NCBI RefSeq assembly: GCF_018881925.1
Contig: NZ_JACVPL010000014.1
Coordinates: 1 to 40,307 of the forward strand
Direction: 5' to 3'
Origin: Polynucleobacter sp. Latsch14-2
GTDB lineage: Bacteria > Pseudomonadota > Gammaproteobacteria > Burkholderiales > Burkholderiaceae
Length of the DNA stretch: 40,307 nucleotides
A program made the translations under genes and the position numbers. Shown here in pieces: positions 16,768 through 25,255 of the stretch. Under the pieces are notes generated by a model. That model ran no database searches. It saw only the letters and a list, made by a program, of their open reading frames with translations, and was not told the DNA's origin. Position 1 is the first letter of the stretch; each line of letters opens with the position of its first letter.

Positions 16768-17807
16768 TGGAGTGGACAGACCGTCATTGCCGCTCCTTTC
16801 ATCGCACGCTTACCAAAGAAGCGGTGCTCTATACCGAGATGGTGACTACGGGGGCACTGATTCATGGGGATGTACCGCGCCATTTAGATTATTCCCAAGA
16901 CCAGCATCCAGTAGTGCTGCAATTGGGTGGATCAGAGCCATCTGATTTGGCAAAGTCTGCGCAACTTGCACAGCAGTGGGGCTACGATGAGATTGATCTT
17001 AATTGTGGTTGCCCATCTGAGCGCGTCCAGCGCGGTGCCTTTGGCGCTTGTTTGATGGCTGAACCGACCTTAGTTGCTGATTGTGTCAAAGCCATGAAGG
17101 CTGCAGTTGATATTCCAATTTCAGTCAAGCATCGTCTTGGTCTGGACTCAATGGATGCAGCCCATTCAGAACAAGATTATCAATTTGCCTTGAACTTCAT
17201 CCTTGCGGTAGCTGATGCGGGTGCAAGCCAAGTTACTATTCATGCACGCAATGCGGTGCTGAAAGGGTTATCGCCCAAAGAGAATCGTAGTAAGCCACCC
17301 CTGCGTTATGAGGTAGCCGCCAAACTCAGACTTGATGCGCAAAAACATTTTCCCAACCTCAAGGTGTTACTGAATGGCGGACTAGAGACAAATGAGCAGA
17401 TTGCAGGTCATTGGGATGACTTTGATGGATTTATGGTTGGCAGGGCGGCTTATCACTTTCCGGTAATGCTTTTGGGTTGGGATGATTTGATCGATACCGA
17501 TGGTGAGGCAGCCGGCTATCTCTTTAGTGAAACCGAGTGGCATCGGATTCAGATTGGATTGGTCAAGCAGGTGCAGTCCTGGTTTGATGAGTGTAGAGAA
17601 AAAGGGAAGCCTTTCTATATTGGTGCATTTACTCGTCATATCTTGGGCTTGGCTCACGGTAGGGCTGGGTCACGCTACTGGCGCCAACGCCTCTCGGATC
17701 ACCACGCTCTAGCTAAGGTGCAGAGTAAGGCAGCCATTGCAGACTTCTTTCTAGATGCCTCCCTAACTCTTGGGGATTGGGCGGCTTTTGAGTTTGAGGG
17801 CGCTTAA
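16719..17807 (+). CDS. dusA: tRNA-dihydrouridine(20/20a) synthase DusA
   Basis: FMN-dependent enzyme reducing uridine in the tRNA D-loop, 362 aa. Visible: APMMEWTDRHCR (15-25), LYTEMVTTGALIHG, NCGCPS with catalytic Cys98, SVKHRLGLD, HARNAVLKGLSPKENR, LNGGLET and VGRAAYHFP, plus the C-terminal tRNA-binding helical domain. The start is GTG without a clear Shine-Dalgarno; no upstream ATG is in frame. The first 17 codons and the promoter lie in the repeated att-like block, so the 5' end was probably supplied by the integrated element. A short terminator follows. Confidence 0.93.
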   Translation: MPVENKKKKRLCTAPMMEWTDRHCRSFHRTLTKEAVLYTEMVTTGALIHGDVPRHLDYSQDQHPVVLQLGGSEPSDLAKSAQLAQQWGYDEIDLNCGCPSERVQRGAFGACLMAEPTLVADCVKAMKAAVDIPISVKHRLGLDSMDAAHSEQDYQFALNFILAVADAGASQVTIHARNAVLKGLSPKENRSKPPLRYEVAAKLRLDAQKHFPNLKVLLNGGLETNEQIAGHWDDFDGFMVGRAAYHFPVMLLGWDDLIDTDGEAAGYLFSETEWHRIQIGLVKQVQSWFDECREKGKPFYIGAFTRHILGLAHGRAGSRYWRQRLSDHHALAKVQSKAAIADFFLDASLTLGDWAAFEFEGA

Positions 17808-17812
17808 CTGGG

Positions 17813-17832
17813 CCCTTGGATTAAGGGTTTTT
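17813..17832 (+). terminator. Terminator after dusA
   Basis: CCCTT pairs with AAGGG around a five-base loop, followed by five T. The stem is short, but position (six bases after the stop) and T-run fit. The T-run overlaps the -35 of the tRNA-His promoter. Confidence 0.5.
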
Positions 17833-17860
17833 GACAGGGTTTTGGCGTAAAAGCTATAAT
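17831..17860 (+). promoter_or_regulatory. Sigma70 promoter of tRNA-His
   Basis: Perfect TTGACA (17831-17836), 18-base spacer and perfect TATAAT (17855-17860), ending 14 bases before the tRNA. Strong consensus elements are expected for a stable-RNA gene. Confidence 0.85.
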
Positions 17861-17874
17861 CTTGGATCTACGAT

Positions 17875-17951
17875 GGCGGACGTAGCTCAGTTGGTAGAGT
17901 CCCAGATTGTGATTCTGGTTGTCGCGGGTTCGAGCCCCGTCGTTCGCCCCA
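17875..17951 (+). tRNA. tRNA-His (GTG)
   Basis: Cloverleaf: acceptor GCGGACG pairs with CGTTCGC, with the histidine-specific extra G-1 (17875) facing discriminator C. D-loop AGCTCAGTTGGTAGAGT, anticodon stem CCAGA/TCTGG with GTG, T-arm GCGGGTTCGAGCCCCG (one mismatch-tolerant stem), encoded CCA at 17949-17951. G-1 and GTG make the identity secure. Confidence 0.95.
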
Positions 17952-17966
17952 TTTGTTTGGCGTTTT

Positions 17967-17992
17967 AGGCTCCAATTTGGAGCCTTTTTATT
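17967..17992 (+). terminator. Terminator after tRNA-His
   Basis: AGGCTCCAA pairs with TTGGAGCCT, followed by TTTTTATTT, 16 bases after the tRNA. Confidence 0.8.
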
Positions 17993-18047
17993 TATCCAGA
18001 AAGAGCTATAACTATCTACTTTTTCTTAGGGTATAGTTTTCACGCGC

Positions 18048-19376
18048 ATGACTGAATTGCCAGCCTCAATCTCCTCTGAAATAGAAATCACTCCTGACTA
18101 TCAGGCAGTGATCGATGCCATTGAGCGTCACGATCCCTACATTTTTGTGAGTGGCAAAGCAGGTACTGGCAAGACCACGCTGATTGGCTACTTGCGAGAG
18201 CATATTCCTGGTAATGTTGTCGTCGTTGCGCCTACCGGTGTGGCTGCATTGCAGGTTAAAGGTGTCACGATTCACTCCTTTTTTAGATTGCCTCCCCGTT
18301 TGATTTTTCCTGAGGAAGATATCAAGCCACTTAAGGATAAGCGTTTATATAAAGATATTCGCTTACTTATTGTTGATGAGATATCGATGGTGAGAGCTGA
18401 TGTGATCGATGCGATGGATTTATTTCTGCGCGAGAACGGTCCACAAAAAGGCAAACCTTTTGGCGGTATTCAGGTGATGTTTGTAGGTGATCTATTTCAA
18501 CTTCCTCCCGTAGTATCCAGGGGTGATATGGAAGTGCTTGCGCAGCGCGGCTACGAAGGGCCATATTTCTTTTGCGCAATGGCCTTGCATCGCAAGGATG
18601 TCACGATGGTGGAGCTCTCCAAAATCTTCCGTCAAAAAGATGAGCACTTCGCTAGCCTATTAAACCGAATACGGATTAACCAAGATATTGATGAGGCGCT
18701 CGACACTTTAAATGCCCAGTGCTATGAAATGCAAAAAGAAGTCGATGAACAAACCATTACCCTAACAACAACAAATGCTAGAGCGGATCAGATTAATGGC
18801 GCGGGTCTTCGGGCTCTTACAACTGAAGTCAAAACCTATTCAGGGAAAACCACGGGTAAGTTCAACATTGATGAGCGCAATTTGCCATCATCGGCGAACT
18901 TAGTTTTAAAGGTCGGCGCCAAAGTGATGTTTACAGCTACTGATAGCAACTTTCCGAAACGGTGGGTGAATGGAACGATTGGTGTGGTCCGGGAATTGTT
19001 GGGTGATAAGGTGAAGGTGTTGGTAAAGAATGGCCCTTATTCAAACACTGTTGAGGTCAGCGGTCACCAGTGGGAATCTTATCGTTATGACCACGACATG
19101 ATGTCCGGCAAGATCTCGCCCAGCATTATTGGTACTTACGAGCAGATTCCCTTGATGCTGGCCTGGGCCGTCACGATCCATAAAAGCCAAGGCAAGACCC
19201 TAGATAAGGTTAAGGTAGATCTTTCATCGGGAGCCTTCGCATCAGGGCAGGTGTATGTAGCGCTCAGCCGCTGCACCTCGATAGAGGGCATTTCTCTAGA
19301 GCGACCCATCGAGCCAAAAGATGTGCGCTGCGATCCAGAAATCAAGCGTTTCTATATGAACTGCCTGCCAAGCTAG
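18048..19376 (+). CDS. Pif1-like superfamily 1B DNA helicase
   Basis: A 442-aa 5'-3' helicase-type ATPase. Walker A GKAGTGKTT (36-44), motif Ia APTGVAALQ, Walker B VDEIS (109-113), motif III VGDLFQLPPV and the C-terminal AWAVTIHKSQGKTLDKV plus VYVALSRCTS blocks are typical of Pif1/RecD-like proteins. Likely role: resolving G-quadruplex or stalled-fork structures; specificity is inferred from family. The ATG gives MTELPASISSEIEITPDYQ. Its last four bases overlap a convergent small gene. Confidence 0.88.
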   Translation: MTELPASISSEIEITPDYQAVIDAIERHDPYIFVSGKAGTGKTTLIGYLREHIPGNVVVVAPTGVAALQVKGVTIHSFFRLPPRLIFPEEDIKPLKDKRLYKDIRLLIVDEISMVRADVIDAMDLFLRENGPQKGKPFGGIQVMFVGDLFQLPPVVSRGDMEVLAQRGYEGPYFFCAMALHRKDVTMVELSKIFRQKDEHFASLLNRIRINQDIDEALDTLNAQCYEMQKEVDEQTITLTTTNARADQINGAGLRALTTEVKTYSGKTTGKFNIDERNLPSSANLVLKVGAKVMFTATDSNFPKRWVNGTIGVVRELLGDKVKVLVKNGPYSNTVEVSGHQWESYRYDHDMMSGKISPSIIGTYEQIPLMLAWAVTIHKSQGKTLDKVKVDLSSGAFASGQVYVALSRCTSIEGISLERPIEPKDVRCDPEIKRFYMNCLPS

Positions 19377-19714
19377 GCTGCCTTTGCCATTTTTTTACCA
19401 GTCTTTTGTTTATTGGTTTTTTGTTTTTCTAAAGCTTCGCTAGCTATCATTTTGAATTCCCCATCGATGAAGCGTTTTAAGGCTTCACGCATGAGGGGTT
19501 GGTAGCCCATGTCATATTTTGTACCCAAGAGTTTGCAGGGCTCGATGAGGTCCTTTTCTAGTCGAATGGAAATCATTTGCAGGCCTAAGGCGTCATCTAT
19601 CTGATTGCCAAATCCGGGTCGACAGTGCGCGCAAACTTGGCATCTCTGCCCAATTCTCTGCGCTTCCACGCTTTTTAGGTCTCTAGATTCACCGCTCTTA
19701 AAAAAACAATGCAT
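19373..19714 (-). CDS. Ribbon-helix-helix (CopG/BrnA-like) protein, orphan
   Basis: A 113-aa protein whose middle, LQMISIRLEKDLIEPCKLLGTKYDMGYQPLMREALKRF in two blocks, matches the ribbon-helix-helix family often annotated as CopG or BrnA-like antitoxin: beta strand ISIRLEK, then two helices ending in YQPLMREAL. The N-terminal part contains an unusual Cys-rich stretch (RCQVCAHCRPGF). The C terminus is Lys-rich. No toxin gene adjoins it: upstream is a divergent outer-membrane gene, downstream the convergent helicase. It could be a stand-alone DNA-binding regulator. Confidence 0.65.
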   Translation of the reverse strand: MHCFFKSGESRDLKSVEAQRIGQRCQVCAHCRPGFGNQIDDALGLQMISIRLEKDLIEPCKLLGTKYDMGYQPLMREALKRFIDGEFKMIASEALEKQKTNKQKTGKKMAKAA

Positions 19715-19768
19715 CTAACTAGAGATAAACCTTAATCCATATACAATTATTGTTGCTTATCAACTTAG

Positions 19769-19774
19769 TATAAT
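19769..19774 (+). promoter_or_regulatory. Possible -10 element of the outer-membrane protein gene
   Basis: TATAAT at 19769-19774 with TTATTG 16 bases upstream (19747-19752). It would start transcription about 15 bases before the ATG at 19797. The -35 match is weak. Confidence 0.35.
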
Positions 19775-19796
19775 TTTGGATTTGGACCCAATCCCA

Positions 19797-20618
19797 ATGA
19801 ATGTGAAAACCAATACTCAATCTATTAAATCCCTTGTTGTCGCAGCCCTATTGCTTATTGGAATCACTGCACAAGCCCAGACAATCAATCCAATGCCAAA
19901 AGTGAGTGATGATTGGCGTTTTTCTGGAGCGATTTCTGCATGGGCTCCCGCAAGCTGGACTACGACATCCGTTGGTAGATTGACTAAGTCATCTGAAACA
20001 TCCATTAGCGACAATATTAGTAGCGCTGGTTCTATGGCAATGTTAACTGGCGAAGCACATAAAGGTAATTGGGGTTTGATGGCGGATTTGGTTTACTGGC
20101 AAATGGGCGGTAATGGCGCAGGTTATATTCCGCACACTAGAGACTCTGTCTATGCTGGCGCTAATGGCAAGATGACTCAAACCATGTTGACTGTTGCCGG
20201 AACCTATACGGCCTACAACTCACCAGCGCTATATTTAGATGGATTGGCCGGTGCTCGCTACATCACCTCTACGACCACTATTAATTCTAGTGATGAGATT
20301 TTTGTTGATGGTAGCGTTGTGCATTCTTCCTCCGCTAGTCGTTCATTTACCAATCAAACTACTGATCCTGTAATTGGTTTTAAAGGACGCGCTCGTATTT
20401 CAAATACTTCTTGGTTTGTGCCATTCTATGCAGATGCTGGTAAAGGCCCTGGAGGTAATAACACTACTTGGCAAACCTCGCTTGGCGTAGGCAATGCTTA
20501 CTCTTGGGGTGACATCACCTTGGCTTATCGCGCAATGTATTTTGATCTGAAATCACAAATGGGTGTAACTAAGTATTTAAATGCTGGCCCACAGCTTTCG
20601 GCCACAATGAATTTCTAG
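19797..20618 (+). CDS. Probable outer-membrane beta-barrel protein, unknown function
   Basis: A 273-aa product from ATG 19797; a longer frame from 19776 adds seven residues in front of the signal peptide. The signal peptide (IKSLVVAALLLIGITAQAQ) is clear. The rest is rich in alternating polar/aromatic residues (WRFSGAISAWAP, WGLMADLVYWQMGG, LTVAGTYTAYNSPALYLDGLAGARYI, DITLAYRAMYFDL) and ends in Phe, typical of a C-terminal beta-signal. No family recognised beyond a barrel resembling small porin-like proteins. Monocistronic. Confidence 0.75.
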   Translation: MNVKTNTQSIKSLVVAALLLIGITAQAQTINPMPKVSDDWRFSGAISAWAPASWTTTSVGRLTKSSETSISDNISSAGSMAMLTGEAHKGNWGLMADLVYWQMGGNGAGYIPHTRDSVYAGANGKMTQTMLTVAGTYTAYNSPALYLDGLAGARYITSTTTINSSDEIFVDGSVVHSSSASRSFTNQTTDPVIGFKGRARISNTSWFVPFYADAGKGPGGNNTTWQTSLGVGNAYSWGDITLAYRAMYFDLKSQMGVTKYLNAGPQLSATMNF

Positions 20619-20645
20619 GTCTGTAACTAGTCGATTAGCTTAAAT

Positions 20646-22238
20646 CTAAAAACCAGCCGCCAACCCATCCCTGCGATGGTCACTTCCAGCAATATATCCA
20701 GAGGCAGTATCTTCGCCTAGCAAGGCAATGGCTTGAGCGCTACCAAAGTCTAGGCTATTGGCAGGCATCACGGTGACATCGTGTCCCAGAGTCTTTAAAT
20801 CTTCCACTACAGTAGCTGGCATTGACGCCTCTACAGTCAATTTACCTGCATCATCAATACGCCAGCGTGGCGCGTCAGAACAGGCTTGGGGATTGAGGTA
20901 TTCATCCACGAAACGCATCACTACTTGAATGTGTCCTTGCGGCTGCATATTGCCACCCATTACACCAAAAGCCATAGCAGGTTTGCCGCCTTTGCTTAAG
21001 AATGCAGGAATGATGGTGTGGAAAGGGCGCTTGCCTGGTGCGACTTGATTTGGGTGACCATTCATTAGGCTAAAACTCATACCGCGGTTATGAAATGCAA
21101 TCCCACCCGGTGCAACTACGCCAGAACCAAAGCCTTTAAAGTTTGATTGAATATACGAAATCATCATGCCCGAGTCATCGGCAGCACAAAGGTAGACCGT
21201 ACCTCCTGAGTGTGGGGCACCAGCAGCATAGGTGCCAGCCTGTTGATGATCAATGAGCGCTGCGCGACTGGCTAAGTAGTCACGATTTAGCAAGCTAGAT
21301 CCTGGAGTCGTCATCGAGCTCTTATCTGATACATGAGCATAAGCATCCGCAAAAGCGAGGCGCATCGCCTCTACCTGTAAATGAATGCGCGCTGCAGAAT
21401 TTGCAGGATATTGTTTGGCGTTGGCTGCTTGCAAAATACCGAGTGCCATCTGTGCTGCAATGCCTGAGCCATTGGGGGGGATTTCATGGAGAGTGTATTC
21501 ACCATAATCAAAAGCCAAAGGCTCAACCCATTCTGGCTTATTGGCGGCAAAGTCGGCCAGCGTGAAGCAGCCGCCCGTAGCCTGAGAAAACTCCACCATG
21601 CTTTTGGCAAGAGCACCGCTATAAAAAGACTCCCCTTCGGTAGTAGCAATCTCTCTAAGCGTATTGGCTTGTGCTGGGTAGCGCCAGATTTCTCCGGCGG
21701 CAGGAGATTTGCCATCAACACAGAACGACTCTAAAAATCCAGGTTGTTTGCGAAGGACTGGAATCGCTTCACGCCATTGACGGGCGATCACTGGAGATAC
21801 GGGAAAGCCATTCTCTGCATAGTCGATGGCACGTTTAAATAATTGCGTAAAAGGTAGTTTGCCAAACTTGCGGGAGAGCTCAATCCATCCCGCCACCATG
21901 CCTGGCACAGTGACGGTGTTCCAGCCGATCAGGTCCATAGCTGTCTTACCTGCAAAGAATTCTGGCGACCAAGCCTGAGGTGCGCGTCCAGAAGCATTTA
22001 AGCCATGCAGTTTCTTGCCATCCCAGATCAATGCAAAGCCATCACCACCAAGCCCATTCATTGTGGGCTCAACAACAGTCAGTGTGATGGCGCTAGCTAG
22101 GGCGGCATCAACGGCATTGCCGCCATTTTGCAGGGCTTCAATACCCGCTTGGGTTGCCAGTGGCTGAGAACTTGCTACGACATTTTTCGCTAATACCGGC
22201 GCGCGACCGCCGCCAAATGGAGGTGAAATAAGCATCAA
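20646..22238 (-). CDS. Gamma-glutamyltransferase family protein
   Basis: A 530-aa N-terminal-nucleophile hydrolase of the GGT family: VVASSQPLATQAGIEALQNGGNAVDAALA near the start, VEPTMNGLGGDGFALIWDG, and the self-processing site GGTVYLCAADD with Thr347 as expected nucleophile after autocleavage. MGGNMQPQGHIQV is the late family block. There is no signal peptide, so it resembles cytoplasmic YwrD-like members rather than periplasmic Ggt. It lies directly downstream of the Bug receptor gene on the same strand. Substrate unknown; gamma-glutamyl compounds or cyclic amides such as those of the cephalosporin-acylase branch are possible. Confidence 0.85.
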   Translation of the reverse strand: MMLISPPFGGGRAPVLAKNVVASSQPLATQAGIEALQNGGNAVDAALASAITLTVVEPTMNGLGGDGFALIWDGKKLHGLNASGRAPQAWSPEFFAGKTAMDLIGWNTVTVPGMVAGWIELSRKFGKLPFTQLFKRAIDYAENGFPVSPVIARQWREAIPVLRKQPGFLESFCVDGKSPAAGEIWRYPAQANTLREIATTEGESFYSGALAKSMVEFSQATGGCFTLADFAANKPEWVEPLAFDYGEYTLHEIPPNGSGIAAQMALGILQAANAKQYPANSAARIHLQVEAMRLAFADAYAHVSDKSSMTTPGSSLLNRDYLASRAALIDHQQAGTYAAGAPHSGGTVYLCAADDSGMMISYIQSNFKGFGSGVVAPGGIAFHNRGMSFSLMNGHPNQVAPGKRPFHTIIPAFLSKGGKPAMAFGVMGGNMQPQGHIQVVMRFVDEYLNPQACSDAPRWRIDDAGKLTVEASMPATVVEDLKTLGHDVTVMPANSLDFGSAQAIALLGEDTASGYIAGSDHRRDGLAAGF

Positions 22239-22261
22239 GGCACTTTTTTAGTTAGATGAAT

Positions 22262-23263
22262 TTAGTCAACTTTAACATTGGCTGACTTGACTATTTTTTC
22301 CCATTTAGCGTGTTCCGCTGTGGTGGTTTCCGCAAGGCGGTCGGCATTTGCAAATTCAGGATGAATCCCTTGATTAGCCATGCGTGCTTTGAAGTCTGGA
22401 TTAGTCAAAATCTTCCGAATTTCTCGCTCTAGACGATTCACGATAGCAGGCGATGTGCCTTTGGGCACATAAACAGCGTAAAGATTTTCTACATCAAACG
22501 CCTTCATGCCATCTTGACCCAGGGTAGGCACGTTGGGCATTAAAGGGGAGCGCTCTGAAGCGGCAATCGCAATCGGGCGCAATTTACCGCTCTGAATATG
22601 CGGTAGTGAAGCGGTCACACTATCAAACATCATTAAGGTATTGCCGGCAATTAAATCAGGCAAAGCAAAGCTGCTGCCTTTGTAAGGGATATGTGTGCCG
22701 GTGGCACCAATACGCTGCATAAATAAGGTCGCTTCAAGATGTGAGAGGCTACCGTTACCCTGGGAAGCATAATTAAAATTACCATTCTTAGATTTAATAA
22801 AGGCAATTAACTCAGTTAAGTTTTTAGCTGGCACACTCGGATTTACTTCAATCAGGTGTGGAATCGATCCTAGCTGAGCGACCGGTAGAAAGTCTTTGCG
22901 AAGATCTGCTGGTGGATTAGTAAAGAGTGCTTGCGAGATCGATTGATTGGTGAGCGCACTAATATGAATGGTGTAGCCATCAGGCGCTGCTTTTGCTGCT
23001 GCTTGCAGGCCAATCATGCCGCCAGCACCTGGCTTATTTTCAATAATGACGGATTGCCCAAGTGCATCCCCTAAGGGTGCAGCAACCGAACGCGCAAACA
23101 CATCGGTTGAGCCTCCAGCCGGAAATGTCAAAATTGCCACAATGGGCTTTTTGGGCCAATCGGAGTCTGTTGCAGCCATGGCTTGACTGAAAAGACCGGT
23201 CGCCAATGAAATGCCTAGCAGCAAGCTAATCAATGGTTTGGTCTTGAGCTTCAAAGTCTTCAT
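22262..23263 (-). CDS. Bug/TctC-family periplasmic solute receptor
   Basis: A 333-aa receptor, abundant in Burkholderiales. The signal peptide (LISLLLGISLATGLFSQAMA) is followed by WPKKPIVAILTFPAGGSTDVFAR, the VIIENKPGAGGMIGLQAAAKAAPDGYTI block diagnostic of the family, and YKGSSFALPDLIAG. These proteins bind carboxylated ligands in the periplasm. ATG 23263 is chosen; a TTG 12 bases upstream is less likely. No TctA/TctB genes adjoin. Linked 23 bases upstream of the GGT-like gene, suggesting uptake and cleavage of a related compound (inference). Confidence 0.88.
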   Translation of the reverse strand: MKTLKLKTKPLISLLLGISLATGLFSQAMAATDSDWPKKPIVAILTFPAGGSTDVFARSVAAPLGDALGQSVIIENKPGAGGMIGLQAAAKAAPDGYTIHISALTNQSISQALFTNPPADLRKDFLPVAQLGSIPHLIEVNPSVPAKNLTELIAFIKSKNGNFNYASQGNGSLSHLEATLFMQRIGATGTHIPYKGSSFALPDLIAGNTLMMFDSVTASLPHIQSGKLRPIAIAASERSPLMPNVPTLGQDGMKAFDVENLYAVYVPKGTSPAIVNRLEREIRKILTNPDFKARMANQGIHPEFANADRLAETTTAEHAKWEKIVKSANVKVD

Positions 23264-23346
23264 TTCGGTATCCAATTGGTGATGGGTAATATAGTATTAG
23301 AAAAACAAGCGTAACAAAACATTACTAAAAAATCATTGAGAAATAC

Positions 23347-24699
23347 ATGACAGCAGCTTCAAATATTCCAGCGTCGATTGATATGTCGGCCTATTGGCTC
23401 CCATACACACCGAATCGCTACTTTCATCAACACCCTAAGATCATGCAGTCAGCTAAAGGAGCTTACTACTACGACGATCATGGGCGTAAGTTGTTTGATG
23501 GTCTTTCTGGGCTTTGGTGCTCACCATTGGGGCATGCTGATCCGCGTATTGGTGCAGCGATTGCTCGGCAGTATGAAAAGATGGATTACTGCCCTGCATT
23601 CCAGATGGCCAACGAAGCTACTTTTACATTAGCCAGTCGCATTACCAAGATGGCGCCCAAGGGTCTAGATAAAGTATTTTTCACGAACTCTGGATCAGAG
23701 GCGGTCGATACGGCACTGAAGATTGCGATTGGATATCACCGCGTAATGGGGAATGGATCGCGGATTCGTATGATTGGTCGAGATCGTTCTTACCATGGTG
23801 TTGGTATTGGTGGCATTTCAGTTGGAGGGATGGTTGCTAATCGCAAAATGTTTGCCAGCATGATGATGCCTGGAGTTGACCACTTGCCACATACCTACAA
23901 TCTTTCGCAAATGGCATTCTCAAAAGGGCAGCCTACATGGGGTGCACATTTAGCAGATGAGTTAGAGAAAATCGTGACCTTACATGATGCCAATACGATT
24001 GCGGCAGTAATACTAGAGCCTGTTCAAGGCTCTACTGGCGTGATTGTTCCACCGGAGGGATATTTGCAAAAGATTCGGGAGATCTGCACTAAGCATGGGA
24101 TCTTATTAATCTTTGATGAAGTGATTACGGGTTTTGGTCGATTGGGCGCTAATTTTGGCGCGGATCGATTTGGCGTAATACCAGACATGATTACCTTTGC
24201 TAAGGCTATTACGAATGGCGTCATCCCCATGGGAGGTGTTTTAGTGCGAGGTGATATTTATGACGCGATCATTGCTGCAGGCGGTCAAGAGCAAATGATT
24301 GAGTTCTTTCATGGCTACACCTACTCGGGCCACCCCATTCCAACAGCTGCTGCTCATGCGGTGCTAGATATTTTTGAGTCAGATGATTTGATTCATCGCG
24401 CTAAAGCACTTGAGCCTGTATTGGGAAATGCGCTACATGCACTTAAAGGCCATTCAGGAATATTGGATATTCGCAATTTTGGTTTATCGGGCGCCATTGA
24501 ATTAGATCCCGTACCTGGTAAGCCAGGTCTGCGTGCGATGAAGGTGCTGGAAGCTTGTATTGAAAGAGGTGCACTTGTCAGGGTTGCTGGTGATGCTATT
24601 GCTGTCGGTCCACCATTTATTTCTACTGCTGCAGAGCTGGAAAATCTGATCGCTATATTGGGTGATGCAGTCAGTGATGCAATGAAACAGCAGTATTAA
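23347..24699 (+). CDS. Class III aminotransferase, beta-alanine/omega-amino acid:pyruvate type
   Basis: A 450-aa PLP enzyme. PLP-phosphate loop NSGSEAVDTALK, catalytic Asp257 in FDEVITGFGR, Schiff-base Lys286 in FAKAITNGVIPMGG, and HGYTYSGHP are all present. The N-terminal WLPYTPNRYFHQHPKI and SGLWCSPLGH are typical of omega-amino acid:pyruvate aminotransferases (beta-alanine, GABA or related amines). Transcribed divergently from the Bug receptor, 83 bases apart. Confidence 0.9.
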   Translation: MTAASNIPASIDMSAYWLPYTPNRYFHQHPKIMQSAKGAYYYDDHGRKLFDGLSGLWCSPLGHADPRIGAAIARQYEKMDYCPAFQMANEATFTLASRITKMAPKGLDKVFFTNSGSEAVDTALKIAIGYHRVMGNGSRIRMIGRDRSYHGVGIGGISVGGMVANRKMFASMMMPGVDHLPHTYNLSQMAFSKGQPTWGAHLADELEKIVTLHDANTIAAVILEPVQGSTGVIVPPEGYLQKIREICTKHGILLIFDEVITGFGRLGANFGADRFGVIPDMITFAKAITNGVIPMGGVLVRGDIYDAIIAAGGQEQMIEFFHGYTYSGHPIPTAAAHAVLDIFESDDLIHRAKALEPVLGNALHALKGHSGILDIRNFGLSGAIELDPVPGKPGLRAMKVLEACIERGALVRVAGDAIAVGPPFISTAAELENLIAILGDAVSDAMKQQY

Positions 24700-24745
24700 T
24701 AAATCCTTATTGACTTGGAAGAGCATGAGCTCACAACGAATGTAG

Positions 24746-24922
24746 TTTAATCTAAATGAATCAAACTGCTCTGATGATATGAATATTCCGGGGTGGAGAT
24801 TGCACCCCCTGAAGGAAAAGTTGGCTGCACATTTTTCTGTGATGGTTGGCGGTAATTGGAGAATGACTTTTAGGTTTGAAGGTGAAGATGTGATCTTGGT
24901 TAACTATCACGATTATCACTAA
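24746..24922 (+). pseudogene. Truncated HigB toxin (C-terminal half only)
   Basis: The frame reads SDDMNIPGWRLHPLKEKLAAHFSV, then GGNWRMTFRFEGEDVILVNYHDYH before TAA at 24920-24922. This matches the C-terminal half of RelE/HigB-type mRNA-interferase toxins, which are usually about 92 aa. Upstream the frame meets a TAG at 24743-24745 and no HigB-like N terminus lies before the aminotransferase stop at 24699. About 35-45 residues are missing, so the toxin is probably inactive, although an internal ATG at 24779 could still give a 47-aa fragment. Confidence 0.75.
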
Positions 24923-24931
24923 ATTATTAAT

Positions 24932-25246
24932 ATGAAAAAAATGTTTAACCCTCCCCATCCAGGACTTACATTGCGTGACGATGTATTGCCTGCTTTGGGT
25001 ATTTCTGTGACAGCTGCAGCAGAGCAGTTAGGGGTGACTCGTCCAGCCTTATCTCGTGTTTTGAATGCAAGGGCAGCCATCTCTCCAGAGATGGCTTTGC
25101 GTATCGAAGCTTGGCTTGGAATCGAGAATGGTGGAAGCGCAAGCGCTTGGTTATCTCAGCAGACTGCTTATGATTTGTGGAAAGCCAGAAAGACGATTAA
25201 GCCTAAAGTGAAGCATGTATTGATTCCGGAATTACTTGCCGCTTAA
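24932..25246 (+). CDS. higA: HigA-family antitoxin (XRE helix-turn-helix)
   Basis: A 104-aa protein: FNPPHPGLTLRDDVLPALG is the standard HigA start, followed by a helix-turn-helix (VTAAAEQLGVTRPALSRVLN) and ISPEMALRIEAWLG. It begins nine bases after the higB fragment, the normal higB-higA order. With the toxin truncated, it is an orphan antitoxin or stand-alone repressor. Confidence 0.88.
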   Translation: MKKMFNPPHPGLTLRDDVLPALGISVTAAAEQLGVTRPALSRVLNARAAISPEMALRIEAWLGIENGGSASAWLSQQTAYDLWKARKTIKPKVKHVLIPELLAA

Positions 25247-25255
25247 AGATAGTTG

